NCBI RefSeq assembly: GCF_006346325.1
Contig: NZ_VDYR01000001.1
Location: 124,001 to 188,000, forward strand
Reading direction: 5' to 3'
DNA length: 64,000 nt
DNA from: Sphingomonas japonica
Lineage (GTDB): Bacteria > Pseudomonadota > Alphaproteobacteria > Sphingomonadales > Sphingomonadaceae
This document shows, one piece after another, positions 8,941 to 19,028 of this stretch (position 1 is its first letter; every line of letters starts with the position of its first letter). A model generated the notes under the pieces. It saw nothing but the letters and a program-made list of their open reading frames with translations, was not told the origin of the DNA and did no database searches. A program made the translations under genes and the position numbers.

Positions 8941-10282
8941 AGCTCTTCATCAGGTCGTAGAGGGTCGGACGGCTGATACCGAGCAGCCTGGCGCTGCTCG
9001 AGATATTGCCATCGGTGCGCGCCAGCGCCTGGCGGATCACCTTGCGGTCGGCGGCTTCGCGCACGGCGCGCAGGTTGATGGGAAGTGCATCGGTAGCAGC
9101 GTCCAGATCGAGATCGGCGGCGGTGATCGCCTTGCCATCGGCCATGATGATCGCGCGCTTCATGCGATTTTCGAGCTCGCGGACATTGCCGGGCCAGCGC
9201 CACGCCTCGATCGCCGCCACGGCATCGGGCGCCAGCGACACGACGGCCGGATTCAGCGCGGCGAAGCGGTGCAGGAAATGGCGCGCGAGCAGGCCCGGGT
9301 CACCAGGCCGCTCGGCAAGCGAAGGAATGCGCACGACGATCTCGGCAAGCCGGTAGTAGAGATCGTCGCGGAACCGGCCGTCGCCGATCATCGCGTCGAT
9401 ATCCTGATGCGTCGCGGTGACGATGCGCGTGTCGACCGCGATTTGCTGGCGTCCCCCAATGCGCTCGATCACGCGTTCCTGGAGGAAGCGCAGCAGCTTG
9501 ACCTGCAACGCCAGCGGCACGTCGCCGATCTCGTCGAGGAACAGGGTACCGCCTGCGGCCTGTTCGATCTTGCCTAGCGTCGTCCGGATCGCACCGGTGA
9601 ACGCGCCTTTCTCGTGCCCGAACAACTCGCTTTCCAGCAGCGTTTCGGGGATCGCGGCACAATTGATCGCGACGAATGCCCGGTTCGCGCGCGGCGAGGC
9701 GTCGTGCAAGGCGCGCGCCAGCAACTCCTTGCCGGTACCGCTGGCGCCGAGCAGCATCACCGAGACGTCGGCAGCGGCGACGCGCTCGATCGTGCGCATC
9801 ACCTTGAGCATCTCGGGCGATGCGGTGATCAACCCGCCAAGCTGTGACTGGCTGTGCGTCTGCGCCTGCTCGGCAAGGCGGCGATTCTCGGCTTCGAGCG
9901 CATGAACATGGAATGCTCGCGCGACGATCAGGCCGAGCTCGTCGATGTCGATCGGCTTCTGGTAGAAGTCCCAGGCGCCCGCGGCGATGGCACTGCGCGG
10001 ACTTTCCAGCGCGGCATGTCCCGATGCGACGACAACCTTGGTATGCGGCTTGAGCGCGAGGATGGCCTCCAGCGCGGCAAATCCCTCGCTGGTGCCGTCC
10101 GGGTCGGGCGGCAGCCCCAGGTCGAGCGTGACGACATCGGGCTCCTCGGCGCGCAGCACCGCGATCGCCTGTTCGCGATCGGACGCGACGTGGATGTCAT
10201 AGCCGTCATAGGCCCAGCGCAATTGTCGCTGAAGTCCGGGATCGTCCTCGACGATCAGCAACTTGCGCAAGGGCGCGGTCAT
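8924..10282 (-). CDS. prsR: Sigma-54-dependent response regulator, PrsR type
   Basis: A 452-residue NtrC-family activator. The receiver domain has D54 in VTLDLGLPPDPDG, the extended loop with DPDG being characteristic of PrsR. The AAA+ domain has Walker A GASGTGKE (179-186), the sigma-54 contact loop GAFTGA (226-231) and Walker B TLFLDE (246-251). A Fis-type helix-turn-helix ends the protein (SARLLGISRPTLYDLMKSY). By family it is phosphorylated by PrsK and activates RpoN promoters of PEP-CTERM and exopolysaccharide genes. Its start overlaps the end of prsK by 4 nt. I found no clear -24/-12 promoter inside the window. Confidence 0.9.
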   Translation of the reverse strand: MTAPLRKLLIVEDDPGLQRQLRWAYDGYDIHVASDREQAIAVLRAEEPDVVTLDLGLPPDPDGTSEGFAALEAILALKPHTKVVVASGHAALESPRSAIAAGAWDFYQKPIDIDELGLIVARAFHVHALEAENRRLAEQAQTHSQSQLGGLITASPEMLKVMRTIERVAAADVSVMLLGASGTGKELLARALHDASPRANRAFVAINCAAIPETLLESELFGHEKGAFTGAIRTTLGKIEQAAGGTLFLDEIGDVPLALQVKLLRFLQERVIERIGGRQQIAVDTRIVTATHQDIDAMIGDGRFRDDLYYRLAEIVVRIPSLAERPGDPGLLARHFLHRFAALNPAVVSLAPDAVAAIEAWRWPGNVRELENRMKRAIIMADGKAITAADLDLDAATDALPINLRAVREAADRKVIRQALARTDGNISSSARLLGISRPTLYDLMKSYDLQP

Positions 10283-12336
10283 GCCGCGCGGTCCATGCCG
10301 ACGCGACCGGCAAGTGCAGCGGGTAGGGTGATGCGGAAGCGGCTGCCCTCACCCTCGCGGCTGGTGACGTCGATCCGGCCGCCCATTGCGAGGACCAGGT
10401 CTCGCGCTTCGTACGCGCCAATCCCGAAACCGCCCGGCTTGGACGAAGCAAATGGCCGGAACAGCTGGTCGCGGATGAACGCGGCGCTCATCCCGCATCC
10501 TTGATCAATGACATCGATCACGACGACGTCGGCGCGCGCGACGATCGCCACCGTTACCGGCTCGGATGGGTCGCTGGCATCGACGGCATTGCCGACAAGG
10601 TGCGACAGGATCTGCTCGAGCCCTGCCGGATCGGCGGCGGCGATGGCGACGCCGTCGGATACGACCGCGACCGGATGTCGCTGATGACAGGCACGGGCGA
10701 CGCGCTCGGCGATCGGTGCGACTTCGGTCGGCCGAGCGGCATCACTTCGTGTCGCGCGGTGACGTTGCGACAGGCGTGCCAGCAGCTCGTTCATGCGCGC
10801 CGCGGATTCGGTCAGCGTGGCGACCATGTCGGCCCGAAATGCGGGATTGTCGGCGTAGCGCTCGGCATTGCGCGCAGTCAGGGTCAACTGGCTGACGAGG
10901 TTCTTGATGTCGTGCAGAATGAAGGCGAAGCGGCGATTGAATTCATCGAAACGCTGCGCTTCCATCAGCCGGGCATGCGCCCGCGCTTCGGCGAGATAGC
11001 TCGCGACTTGCCGCCCTGCGACCTTGAGCAGATCGAAATCCTCCCAGTCGAGCGCCCGGTCGAGCGCCGGTCGGCGCAGCACGATCGCACCGGCCAGGTG
11101 GTCGATATGCGGGAGCGGTACGACGACCCAGGCGTGGCTGTCGTCGATCATCCATTGCGGTACTGCCAAAAGGTCTTCAGCGGGCGCGGCCTCGGCCCGA
11201 ACTGCATCGAGCTCGATGATCCGGTTGCTGCGTTGAAGATGATCGGCAAGACCGTCGTCGCCCGAACCGGTGCTTGGCGGATCGTCGTGCCAGTGCCAAC
11301 TTGCGCCATGATCGAGGCGCGGGCCGTCGGCCACCAGCAATAGCCCGCCAGGCGAGTCGGTCAGGTCGGCGATCGCCTTGATGACCCGGGTCTCGAGCGC
11401 CGCGCCGTCCCCCGGATTGCCCAGTGTCGCGGTGAAGCGCGACCATTCTGCCCGATAATCGTAGCGATGGCGGAAGAAATGCTTGGCCAGCTTGACCTTG
11501 ATCCAGCCGCGCAGCCACGGTGCCGACAGGCAGGCGAGCAGCGCCGCCGCCGATCCGAAGACGAATGCGGTCTGGAGCAACCGGGCGTGGCTGCCGCCGA
11601 TTGCCGCAAGCGCGCCGGTGCCCAGCGCCAGCACCGTGCAATAGGCACCGATCGCGGCGATTGTCAGCGATTGCATCGCAACCGTTCGGGAAACCTGCAG
11701 CGGACGCTCCTCACGCAATGCGCCGACGCCGATCACGATCGCGATCACCGCGACGATGATGCCGCGTACTGCGGCAAGCTCGCTCGACCAGCGTTCCGCC
11801 AGATAGGCAAAGGTGACGAGGTTGAGGTCGATCAGCCACATCGCCCCCAGTGCAACTGCCAGTACGCGCAAGTTGCTGCTGGTCGCGCCGGCATAGAGGC
11901 TTTGGACGAGCACCAGGCAAGCCGTCGCGACAATCATCCTGAGCACCAGCGCCGATCCGATCACGAACGGATCGAATGCGGCCCCCGTTTCTGCGGCCAG
12001 CGTCAACAGCAACGCTGCGATGCTGACTATCGCCACGACGCCGTAGACTACCGCGATCGCCGCGCGCTCATGCGCCGAATGCGAGCGTCGGTGGAGCGTG
12101 CTCATCACGCCAAGCCACGCCAGATTGCGCAGCGTCTCGAATAGCGGCGTGACCGGATCGCCGAGCCCGATGCCGGCGATTGCCAACGCCCAGCACGCGG
12201 TCGTCGCGAGCGCGAGCAGCAGCGGCCAGCGTGGCAGCGCAGTGGGCGGTCGGCGCCAGCTCCACAATGTCAGCGCCGCGAAACCGAATGCGGCCAGCGC
12301 GTGCCCCCACAGGGTCAGAGCGGAAAGCCAAGCCAT
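10279..12336 (-). CDS. prsK: Polytopic histidine kinase, PrsK type
   Basis: A 685-residue kinase with about eight N-terminal membrane helices (residues 5-275), a GAF-like segment (about 310-440, including WVVVPLPHIDHLAGAIVLRR) and a kinase core with the divergent H-box FILHDIKNLVSQ (H475). The ATPase boxes are IDQGCGMS and FGIGAYEARDLV. This is the architecture of PrsK, the predicted partner of PrsR in bacteria with exosortase/PEP-CTERM systems. It lies 4 nt after the sugar transferase gene and overlaps prsR by 4 nt, so kinase and regulator are made together. Confidence 0.9.
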   Translation of the reverse strand: MAWLSALTLWGHALAAFGFAALTLWSWRRPPTALPRWPLLLALATTACWALAIAGIGLGDPVTPLFETLRNLAWLGVMSTLHRRSHSAHERAAIAVVYGVVAIVSIAALLLTLAAETGAAFDPFVIGSALVLRMIVATACLVLVQSLYAGATSSNLRVLAVALGAMWLIDLNLVTFAYLAERWSSELAAVRGIIVAVIAIVIGVGALREERPLQVSRTVAMQSLTIAAIGAYCTVLALGTGALAAIGGSHARLLQTAFVFGSAAALLACLSAPWLRGWIKVKLAKHFFRHRYDYRAEWSRFTATLGNPGDGAALETRVIKAIADLTDSPGGLLLVADGPRLDHGASWHWHDDPPSTGSGDDGLADHLQRSNRIIELDAVRAEAAPAEDLLAVPQWMIDDSHAWVVVPLPHIDHLAGAIVLRRPALDRALDWEDFDLLKVAGRQVASYLAEARAHARLMEAQRFDEFNRRFAFILHDIKNLVSQLTLTARNAERYADNPAFRADMVATLTESAARMNELLARLSQRHRATRSDAARPTEVAPIAERVARACHQRHPVAVVSDGVAIAAADPAGLEQILSHLVGNAVDASDPSEPVTVAIVARADVVVIDVIDQGCGMSAAFIRDQLFRPFASSKPGGFGIGAYEARDLVLAMGGRIDVTSREGEGSRFRITLPAALAGRVGMDRAA

Positions 12337-12340
12337 CGCC

Positions 12341-13729
12341 TTACCGAGCCCCTTCCGGCCACAGCACGACGCGCAGCGTCTGGAGCAGGATCAGCAGGTC
12401 GAGGAACGGCGAATAATTCTTGGCGTAATAGAGATCATATTCGAGCTTTTGCCGCGCATCCTCGATCGACGCGCCGTATGGATAGTTGATCTGTGCCCAG
12501 CCGGTGATCCCCGGCTTCACCATGTGCCGTTCGGCATAATAAGGCAGCTTGGCCTCGAGGTCCTCGACGAACTGCGGACGTTCGGGGCGCGGTCCGACGA
12601 AGCTCATCTCGCCCTTGAGCACGCTCCAGCACTGCGGCAATTCGTCGATCCGGGTTTTGCGGATCAGGCGGCCGATCCGGGTGATCCGCGGATCGTCCTT
12701 TTCCGCCCAGACCGCCTTGCCCGCGATCTCGGCATCGGTGCGCATCGAGCGCAGCTTCACAATATCGAAACCGACATTGTAGAGCCCGACGCGGCGCTGC
12801 CGGTAAAAGGCCGGTCCCTTGCTATCGAGCTTGATCGCTATCGCCATGATCGCGATTACCGGCAGCGCCAGGGTCAGCAACAACAGGCTGGCGGCGATAT
12901 CGAACAGGCGCTTGAACGCGCTCGAGATCATCCGGCCCGACGAGAAGCCATCGGAGAAGATCAGCCAGCTGGGATTGACGCTGTCGAGGTCGACGCGCCC
13001 CGTCTCGCGCTCGAGAAAAGTCGAGATCTCGTTGACATGGACCCCGGTGGTCTTGATCCGCAGCAAATCCTTGAGCGGCAGCGCATTGCGGCGTTCTTCC
13101 AGCGCCAGCACGACTTCCGACGCGTTGAGCAGGACAACATGGTCGGCCAAATTGTAGATGGCGTCGCGGGCGATCGCTTCGGGGATGACGCGATTGGCTT
13201 CGTTCATCGCCACATAGCCGACGACGACGAACCCTGACCCGGGCACCTTGGAAAGCGCCTTGAGCCGCGCGGCGCGGGGCCCCGCGCCGAGCACGACGAC
13301 GCGCCGTTTGAAAGCCTGGCTGCCCAGTGCCTTACCCAGCAGGATGCGCATCAGGATCTGCAAAACGGCCGCAGCGACCATCGCGTAGAGCAGGTTGGAG
13401 CGCCAGAAGCTAAGCGCAGGGACGAAGAAATAGAGAACGCTCAGGAAGATCGTGCCGAGCGATACCGCGACGATCAGCCGGGCGGCGGCGAAGCGCAGCG
13501 ATTGCAATGCGTCGGTACCGTAGACGCCGACCGCGACCATGGCCGTCTGGAGCGATACGGCGAAGCTGAGGATTTCGGGGATGCGCGTGGCGATGCCATC
13601 GACATCCATGCCGATCTGATGCGCGCGAAACTGCCACCCGAATTCCGCCGCCGCGATCAGCAGTAGAAAGTCGAACAGACCGAGCAGCAGCACCGCATTG
13701 GGGACATAATGTTTGAACAGGCGAATCAT
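12341..13729 (-). CDS. Polyisoprenyl-phosphate sugar transferase, TIGR03013/EpsB type
   Basis: A 462-residue initiating glycosyltransferase. The N-terminal half has four or five membrane helices and a Rossmann-like CoA-binding segment (RRVVVLGAGPRAARLKAL). The C-terminal half (from about residue 263, KRLFDIAASLLLLTLALPVI) is the bacterial sugar transferase domain, with RRVGLYN, FDIVKLRSM, RKTRIDELPQ, FVGPRPERP and KPGITGWAQINYPYG. The enzyme transfers a sugar-1-phosphate from its nucleotide to undecaprenyl phosphate, the first step of exopolysaccharide repeat synthesis. The link to prsK and prsR matches the XrtA-associated form. Confidence 0.92.
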   Translation of the reverse strand: MIRLFKHYVPNAVLLLGLFDFLLLIAAAEFGWQFRAHQIGMDVDGIATRIPEILSFAVSLQTAMVAVGVYGTDALQSLRFAAARLIVAVSLGTIFLSVLYFFVPALSFWRSNLLYAMVAAAVLQILMRILLGKALGSQAFKRRVVVLGAGPRAARLKALSKVPGSGFVVVGYVAMNEANRVIPEAIARDAIYNLADHVVLLNASEVVLALEERRNALPLKDLLRIKTTGVHVNEISTFLERETGRVDLDSVNPSWLIFSDGFSSGRMISSAFKRLFDIAASLLLLTLALPVIAIMAIAIKLDSKGPAFYRQRRVGLYNVGFDIVKLRSMRTDAEIAGKAVWAEKDDPRITRIGRLIRKTRIDELPQCWSVLKGEMSFVGPRPERPQFVEDLEAKLPYYAERHMVKPGITGWAQINYPYGASIEDARQKLEYDLYYAKNYSPFLDLLILLQTLRVVLWPEGAR

Positions 13730-13860
13730 CGCGCTGGCCTCGCAGGCGCCGGCATCATCCGAAGCGGTGTAAGTTCTGCCGACACCTCATGGCCTGTCGC
13801 AAAAATTGACGAAGAAATCCTGAATCAGGACGGGAAAGCTATGCGCTGCCGGGCGTTTGC

Positions 13861-13879
13861 CGCGGATACGCGATCCGCG
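13861..13879. promoter_or_regulatory. Inverted repeat upstream of the mannose-1-phosphate guanylyltransferase gene
   Basis: CGCGGAT and ATCCGCG are perfect 7-bp arms around a 5-nt centre, lying 30 nt before the start codon at 13910 in the 180-bp divergent gap. It could be an operator or a leader hairpin. Sequence alone does not distinguish these, and in GC-rich DNA chance is possible. Confidence 0.3.
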
Positions 13880-13909
13880 TAGGGATCGCCATCCGGGAGT
13901 ATCCATCGC

Positions 13910-14968
13910 ATGTCCGCAGCCGATCCCATCGTTCCTGTCATCCTGTCCGGCGGATCGGGGACGCGGCTGTGGCCCATGTCCCGTCCCGAGCTGCCGAAGC
14001 AGCTTCTGGCGCTGACCGCTGCCGAGACGATGCTTCAGCTCACCGCGCAACGCACCGTTGCCGGCGAGCAGTTCGCGGCGCCGATCGTCGTCGCCAATGC
14101 GCGCCACGCCGATGTCGTCGAAACCCAGCTGGCCGAAGTCGGTGCGAGCGCGCAGGCGCTGATCCTCGAACCGGCCGGGCGCAACACCGCACCGGCAATC
14201 GCGCTGGCGGCGATCGCGGCGGGTGCGGGTGCGGCGCCGCTGCTGGTGATGCCGTCTGACCACGTCATCCTCGACGTCGCGGCCTTCCATGCTGCGATCG
14301 CCAGGGCGCTGCCGCTGGTGCGCGATGGCTGGCTGGTGACCTTCGGCATTGCGCCCGATGCGCCGGAAACTGGCTATGGCTATATCAAGGTCGGCGCGGA
14401 GCTGGCCGAGGGCGTTCACCGCGTCGATCGCTTCGTCGAAAAGCCGCCGCGCGAAGCTGCCGAGGCGATGCTGGCATCGGGAGATCATGCCTGGAATGGC
14501 GGGATATTCCTGTTCCGGGCGGATAAATATCTCGCGGCGCTCCAAAGCTTCGCGCCGACGATGCTGGCCGCGGTCGAGGCGGCGATGACGCGCGCAGTCC
14601 GCGACGCCGCGCGCATCTGGCCCGATGCCGAGGCGTTCGCCGCATCGCCCGCAGACTCGATCGACTATGCCGTCATGGAAAAGGCCGAGCGCGTCGCGGT
14701 GGTGCCGGTGAGCATGGGGTGGAGCGATCTGGGGTCGTGGGACGCGCTGCACGCGATCAGCGATTGCGACGCCGCCGGCAACGCCTGCCGCGGCGACGTG
14801 GTGGCGATCGAGACCACCAACTGCATGGTCCGCGCCGACACCGGCAAACGCATTGCGCTGGTCGGGGTCGAGGACCTGATCGTCGTGGCGAGCGGCGACG
14901 ACATCCTGATCCTCCCCCGCGGGCGCAGTCAGGACGTCAAGAAAATCATCGAGGCGATGAAGGGGTAG
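13910..14968 (+). CDS. manC: Mannose-1-phosphate guanylyltransferase
   Basis: A 352-residue nucleotidyltransferase making GDP-mannose from GTP and mannose-1-phosphate. The pyrophosphorylase signature LSGGSGTRLWPMSR is at residues 12-25, followed by LEPAGRNTAPAIALAA, MPSDHVI, VEKPP and WNGGIFLFRA. The short length shows the synthase domain alone, without the phosphomannose isomerase domain of bifunctional AlgA/ManC proteins, although the C-terminal segment keeps a cupin-like start. GGGAG precedes the ATG. It is divergent from the sugar transferase gene and probably supplies the same exopolysaccharide pathway. Confidence 0.9.
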   Translation: MSAADPIVPVILSGGSGTRLWPMSRPELPKQLLALTAAETMLQLTAQRTVAGEQFAAPIVVANARHADVVETQLAEVGASAQALILEPAGRNTAPAIALAAIAAGAGAAPLLVMPSDHVILDVAAFHAAIARALPLVRDGWLVTFGIAPDAPETGYGYIKVGAELAEGVHRVDRFVEKPPREAAEAMLASGDHAWNGGIFLFRADKYLAALQSFAPTMLAAVEAAMTRAVRDAARIWPDAEAFAASPADSIDYAVMEKAERVAVVPVSMGWSDLGSWDALHAISDCDAAGNACRGDVVAIETTNCMVRADTGKRIALVGVEDLIVVASGDDILILPRGRSQDVKKIIEAMKG

Positions 14969-15027
14969 CGCTCAGACTGCAGATGGCACCCGGTCGACGC
15001 CAGGTCTTTCGAAGGCGCAGCGGCGGA

Positions 15028-16680
15028 TCATTCGCACGAGGCCGGCTTGGCGCGTGCACTGGGGGGAATGACGGCGACGCCGTCGATCACCTTGATGCGG
15101 TCGGCCAGCGCGGGTGGCACGCTGTCGCGCAACAACACGTATAGCCGCGTCGGATCGATCATCCCCTTGCGATATCCTGCGCGCTCGGATGTCAGGCGCG
15201 CCACTGCCGCGGGGGTCTGGCGTGCGGTGTAGGTGAAATTAACGGGTCGGCATGCGAGGATCGCGCGCAGGGTCACTTCATGCATCACCGGCAAATCGGC
15301 CCTGACTCGCGGGGGCTGGAAATCGATCCGCGCGGCGCTTGCCACCAACGCCTCCCAGCGCGGATCGGGAGTGCGTGGGTAATGCGCCGGCTGATCGGCC
15401 TCGGCGCTGCGGTGACGGATCGCGCCTATCATCGGGGCAAGGTCGATGAGTTGAATCGCGAGCGCGGCAGCAAGGATCAACGAGCCATGCCGCCATCGGA
15501 CGACGATCAGGATGGCACTGAGCGCCAGCGCATAGGTAACGGGCCATGCGAGCCGACCCGCTGCGCGGACGGGATCCAGTGTATCGATCACGACTGTGGG
15601 GACGGGCAGCGTGAACAGCGGCACTCCGCGCCACAATCCTTGTGGCCCGATCGCGAGGAGGATCAGGACCAGGAACGCCGGGAGCAGCCAGCGCAGCCGG
15701 ATCACCGCGTCGGGGATCGCCGTCCGGTCGCGGCGGATCGCCAGCAGCGCCGCCGCGGCGAGCACCAGCGTAAGCAGGCCCGCACCGAGATACTGTAGTC
15801 CTTCGAAGCCCCGCCCGTCATTTTCGGAACTTGCGGGGATAAGCGCGCTGTAGGTCGGGTGCGCCGGGTTCCACCAGGCGTCGAGCGCCATCGGAAACGC
15901 GCCGTAGTCACCGGTCGAAGCATAATGATTGCCGAATACCCCGTGCGTCGCTGCAGCGGCGAGGACGATCGCGCCAGTTGCCAGCGCAATCATCAACGTC
16001 TGCGCGCGACCGGGACCGCGAATGATATCGCGCAGCACCGCGCTGGCCCAGATCGCGCCGATCATCAGCAGCAGATAGTTGTGGATCAGCGCGGTCAGCA
16101 CGAGCAGCGCCGCCCAAGCCAGCGGTCGCCGTTCGCGATCGCTTTCGATGAACAGCCACAGGCCCCACAGGATCAGCCACTGCGATGCGAGACTGGCATG
16201 GACCCAGCGATTGAGCAGCGGCGGGAACAATGTCAGCAATGCCGTGCCGAGCCATGCACCCAGCGCATCGGGCGCGTGAGGGCGGATCAGTTTCCAAGCG
16301 AAGAAGACATGGAGCAGCAGGCAAGCGAGATACCACAGCCCGACATATTGCCATCCGTCGGGCAGGATCGCGGCAAATGGTTTGAGGAGGATGCCGAGCA
16401 GCGGGATGCTGTCGGTCAGCAGCAGTGCGGTACCGTCCGGTGCACCGAGCAAGGGCGTGAGCGTGACCGGCCAGGCGCCACTGCCTTCGCGCAGATAGGC
16501 CGCGAGCCCGATCATTGCCTGGCCGCGATCGCTGCCGACCATCAGCCAACCGACATTGGACGGGTCGAGTACCGCAGGATGCATCCACAATGCGAATATG
16601 CCGACAGCCAGTGCCGTCAGCGCGATCGCGGGCAGGAACGTTGCGGGTGACACGCGCGGCATGGTCGTGGCTGATGCCAC
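15028..16680 (-). CDS. DUF6311-like polytopic membrane protein, probable glycosyltransferase
   Basis: A 550-residue protein with about eleven membrane helices and a C-terminal soluble part of roughly 130 residues. The N-terminal region (WLMVGSDRGQAMIGLAAYLR, then LLGAPDGTALLLTDSIPL) resembles DUF6311, a family related to GT-C lipid-linked sugar transferases. Its place next to manC and the sugar transferase supports a cell-surface polysaccharide role, but the reaction is unknown. The frame opens with GTG at 16680. ATG at 16662 is an equally possible start. Neither has a convincing ribosome-binding site. Confidence 0.72.
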   Translation of the reverse strand: MASATTMPRVSPATFLPAIALTALAVGIFALWMHPAVLDPSNVGWLMVGSDRGQAMIGLAAYLREGSGAWPVTLTPLLGAPDGTALLLTDSIPLLGILLKPFAAILPDGWQYVGLWYLACLLLHVFFAWKLIRPHAPDALGAWLGTALLTLFPPLLNRWVHASLASQWLILWGLWLFIESDRERRPLAWAALLVLTALIHNYLLLMIGAIWASAVLRDIIRGPGRAQTLMIALATGAIVLAAAATHGVFGNHYASTGDYGAFPMALDAWWNPAHPTYSALIPASSENDGRGFEGLQYLGAGLLTLVLAAAALLAIRRDRTAIPDAVIRLRWLLPAFLVLILLAIGPQGLWRGVPLFTLPVPTVVIDTLDPVRAAGRLAWPVTYALALSAILIVVRWRHGSLILAAALAIQLIDLAPMIGAIRHRSAEADQPAHYPRTPDPRWEALVASAARIDFQPPRVRADLPVMHEVTLRAILACRPVNFTYTARQTPAAVARLTSERAGYRKGMIDPTRLYVLLRDSVPPALADRIKVIDGVAVIPPSARAKPASCE

Positions 16681-16725
16681 GTGATCACTCAGATGTGGTT
16701 AACGGACCGGCAAACGCCCTGCGCG

Positions 16726-16756
16726 AAAAAGGGCCGGGGATCGCGCCCCGGCCCTT
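16726..16756 (-). terminator. Rho-independent terminator of groESL
   Basis: On the minus strand an 11-bp perfect stem (AAGGGCCGGGG with CCCCGGCCCTT, arms at 746-756 and 729-739 of kb 16) encloses a 6-nt loop and is followed directly by a run of T. It starts about 30 nt after the groL stop codon. Confidence 0.9.
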
Positions 16757-16786
16757 CGCTCGACTGCTAGACGGATAGAGCGGGAC

Positions 16787-18445
<1,659 letters not shown>

Positions 18446-18489
18446 TCAAATGTGAAGTGGAGAAAGTGGAGAGTGTTGCGCGGAAGCGA

Positions 18490-18780
18490 TCAGCCCTCGA
18501 CGATGCCGAGGATGTCGCTTTCCTTCATGATCAGCAGGTCTTCGCCGTTGACCTTGACCTCGGTACCCGACCATTTGCCGAACAGGATCTTGTCGCCGGC
18601 CTTCACCTCGAGCGGATGGATGTCACCCGCGTCGTTGCGTGCACCGGTGCCCGCGGCGACGACTTCGCCTTCCTGCGGCTTTTCCTTGGCGGTTTCGGGA
18701 ATGATGATGCCGCCGGCCGTCTTTTCCTCGGCTTCGACGCGGCGAACGAGCACACGATCGTGCAGCGGACGAAAGTTCAT
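18490..18780 (-). CDS. groS: Co-chaperonin GroES (10 kDa)
   Basis: A 96-residue co-chaperonin, full family length. [20 protein letters not shown] opens the protein. The mobile loop [19 protein letters not shown] and [16 protein letters not shown] are standard. It caps the GroEL cavity. First gene of the groESL operon. The CIRCE element lies 33 nt upstream of its start codon. Confidence 0.98.
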   Translation of the reverse strand: MNFRPLHDRVLVRRVEAEEKTAGGIIIPETAKEKPQEGEVVAAGTGARNDAGDIHPLEVKAGDKILFGKWSGTEVKVNGEDLLIMKESDILGIVEG

Positions 18781-18812
18781 GCGCGCTTTCCTTTTCTTTC
18801 AATGGATGTCGG

Positions 18813-18839
18813 TTGGCACTCACTCACAGCGAGTGCTAA
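18813..18839 (-). promoter_or_regulatory. CIRCE operator (HrcA-binding)
   Basis: TTGGCACTC, nine bases, then GAGTGCTAA: the consensus TTAGCACTC-N9-GAGTGCTAA with a single mismatch. It lies between the proposed groE promoter and the groS start, the normal place for HrcA repression. No hrcA gene is in the window. Confidence 0.95.
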
Positions 18840-18847
18840 CGGACGTG

Positions 18848-18876
18848 CATATGTGGGGGAGCACCGGCTTCGTCAA
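18848..18876 (-). promoter_or_regulatory. Candidate groESL promoter
   Basis: Reading leftwards, TTGACG (18876-18871) and CATATG (18853-18848) are spaced by 17 nt, directly upstream of CIRCE. The -35 box matches well and the -10 box only partly. A sigma-32-type promoter overlapping here is not excluded. Confidence 0.5.
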
Positions 18877-18937
18877 CCGGTGGAGCGGTGTTTGTCGAGA
18901 ATGTTTCGCCACGACGCTCCCGCATCGTGCCGAGCCG

Positions 18938-18965
18938 TTCGTGCAGCCTGTATTGGCGCTATAAT
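18938..18965 (+). promoter_or_regulatory. Candidate sppA promoter
   Basis: A perfect TATAAT lies at 18960-18965 with a weak -35 (TTCGTG, 18938-18943) 16 nt upstream. Transcription would begin near 18972, about 57 nt before the sppA start. AT-rich hexamers are rare in this GC-rich sequence, which raises its weight. Confidence 0.45.
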
Positions 18966-19028
18966 ACGCGGCGTTTACTCGCGCGGGTCCATGCTCTAGC
19001 GAGAGCGCGATAGCGAGAAGGATCGAAT

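Noticed and set aside
13730..13909. Sigma-54 promoter for the manC or sugar transferase genes
   Set aside because: I looked for a GG-N10-GC type -24/-12 element on both strands and found none that fits well.
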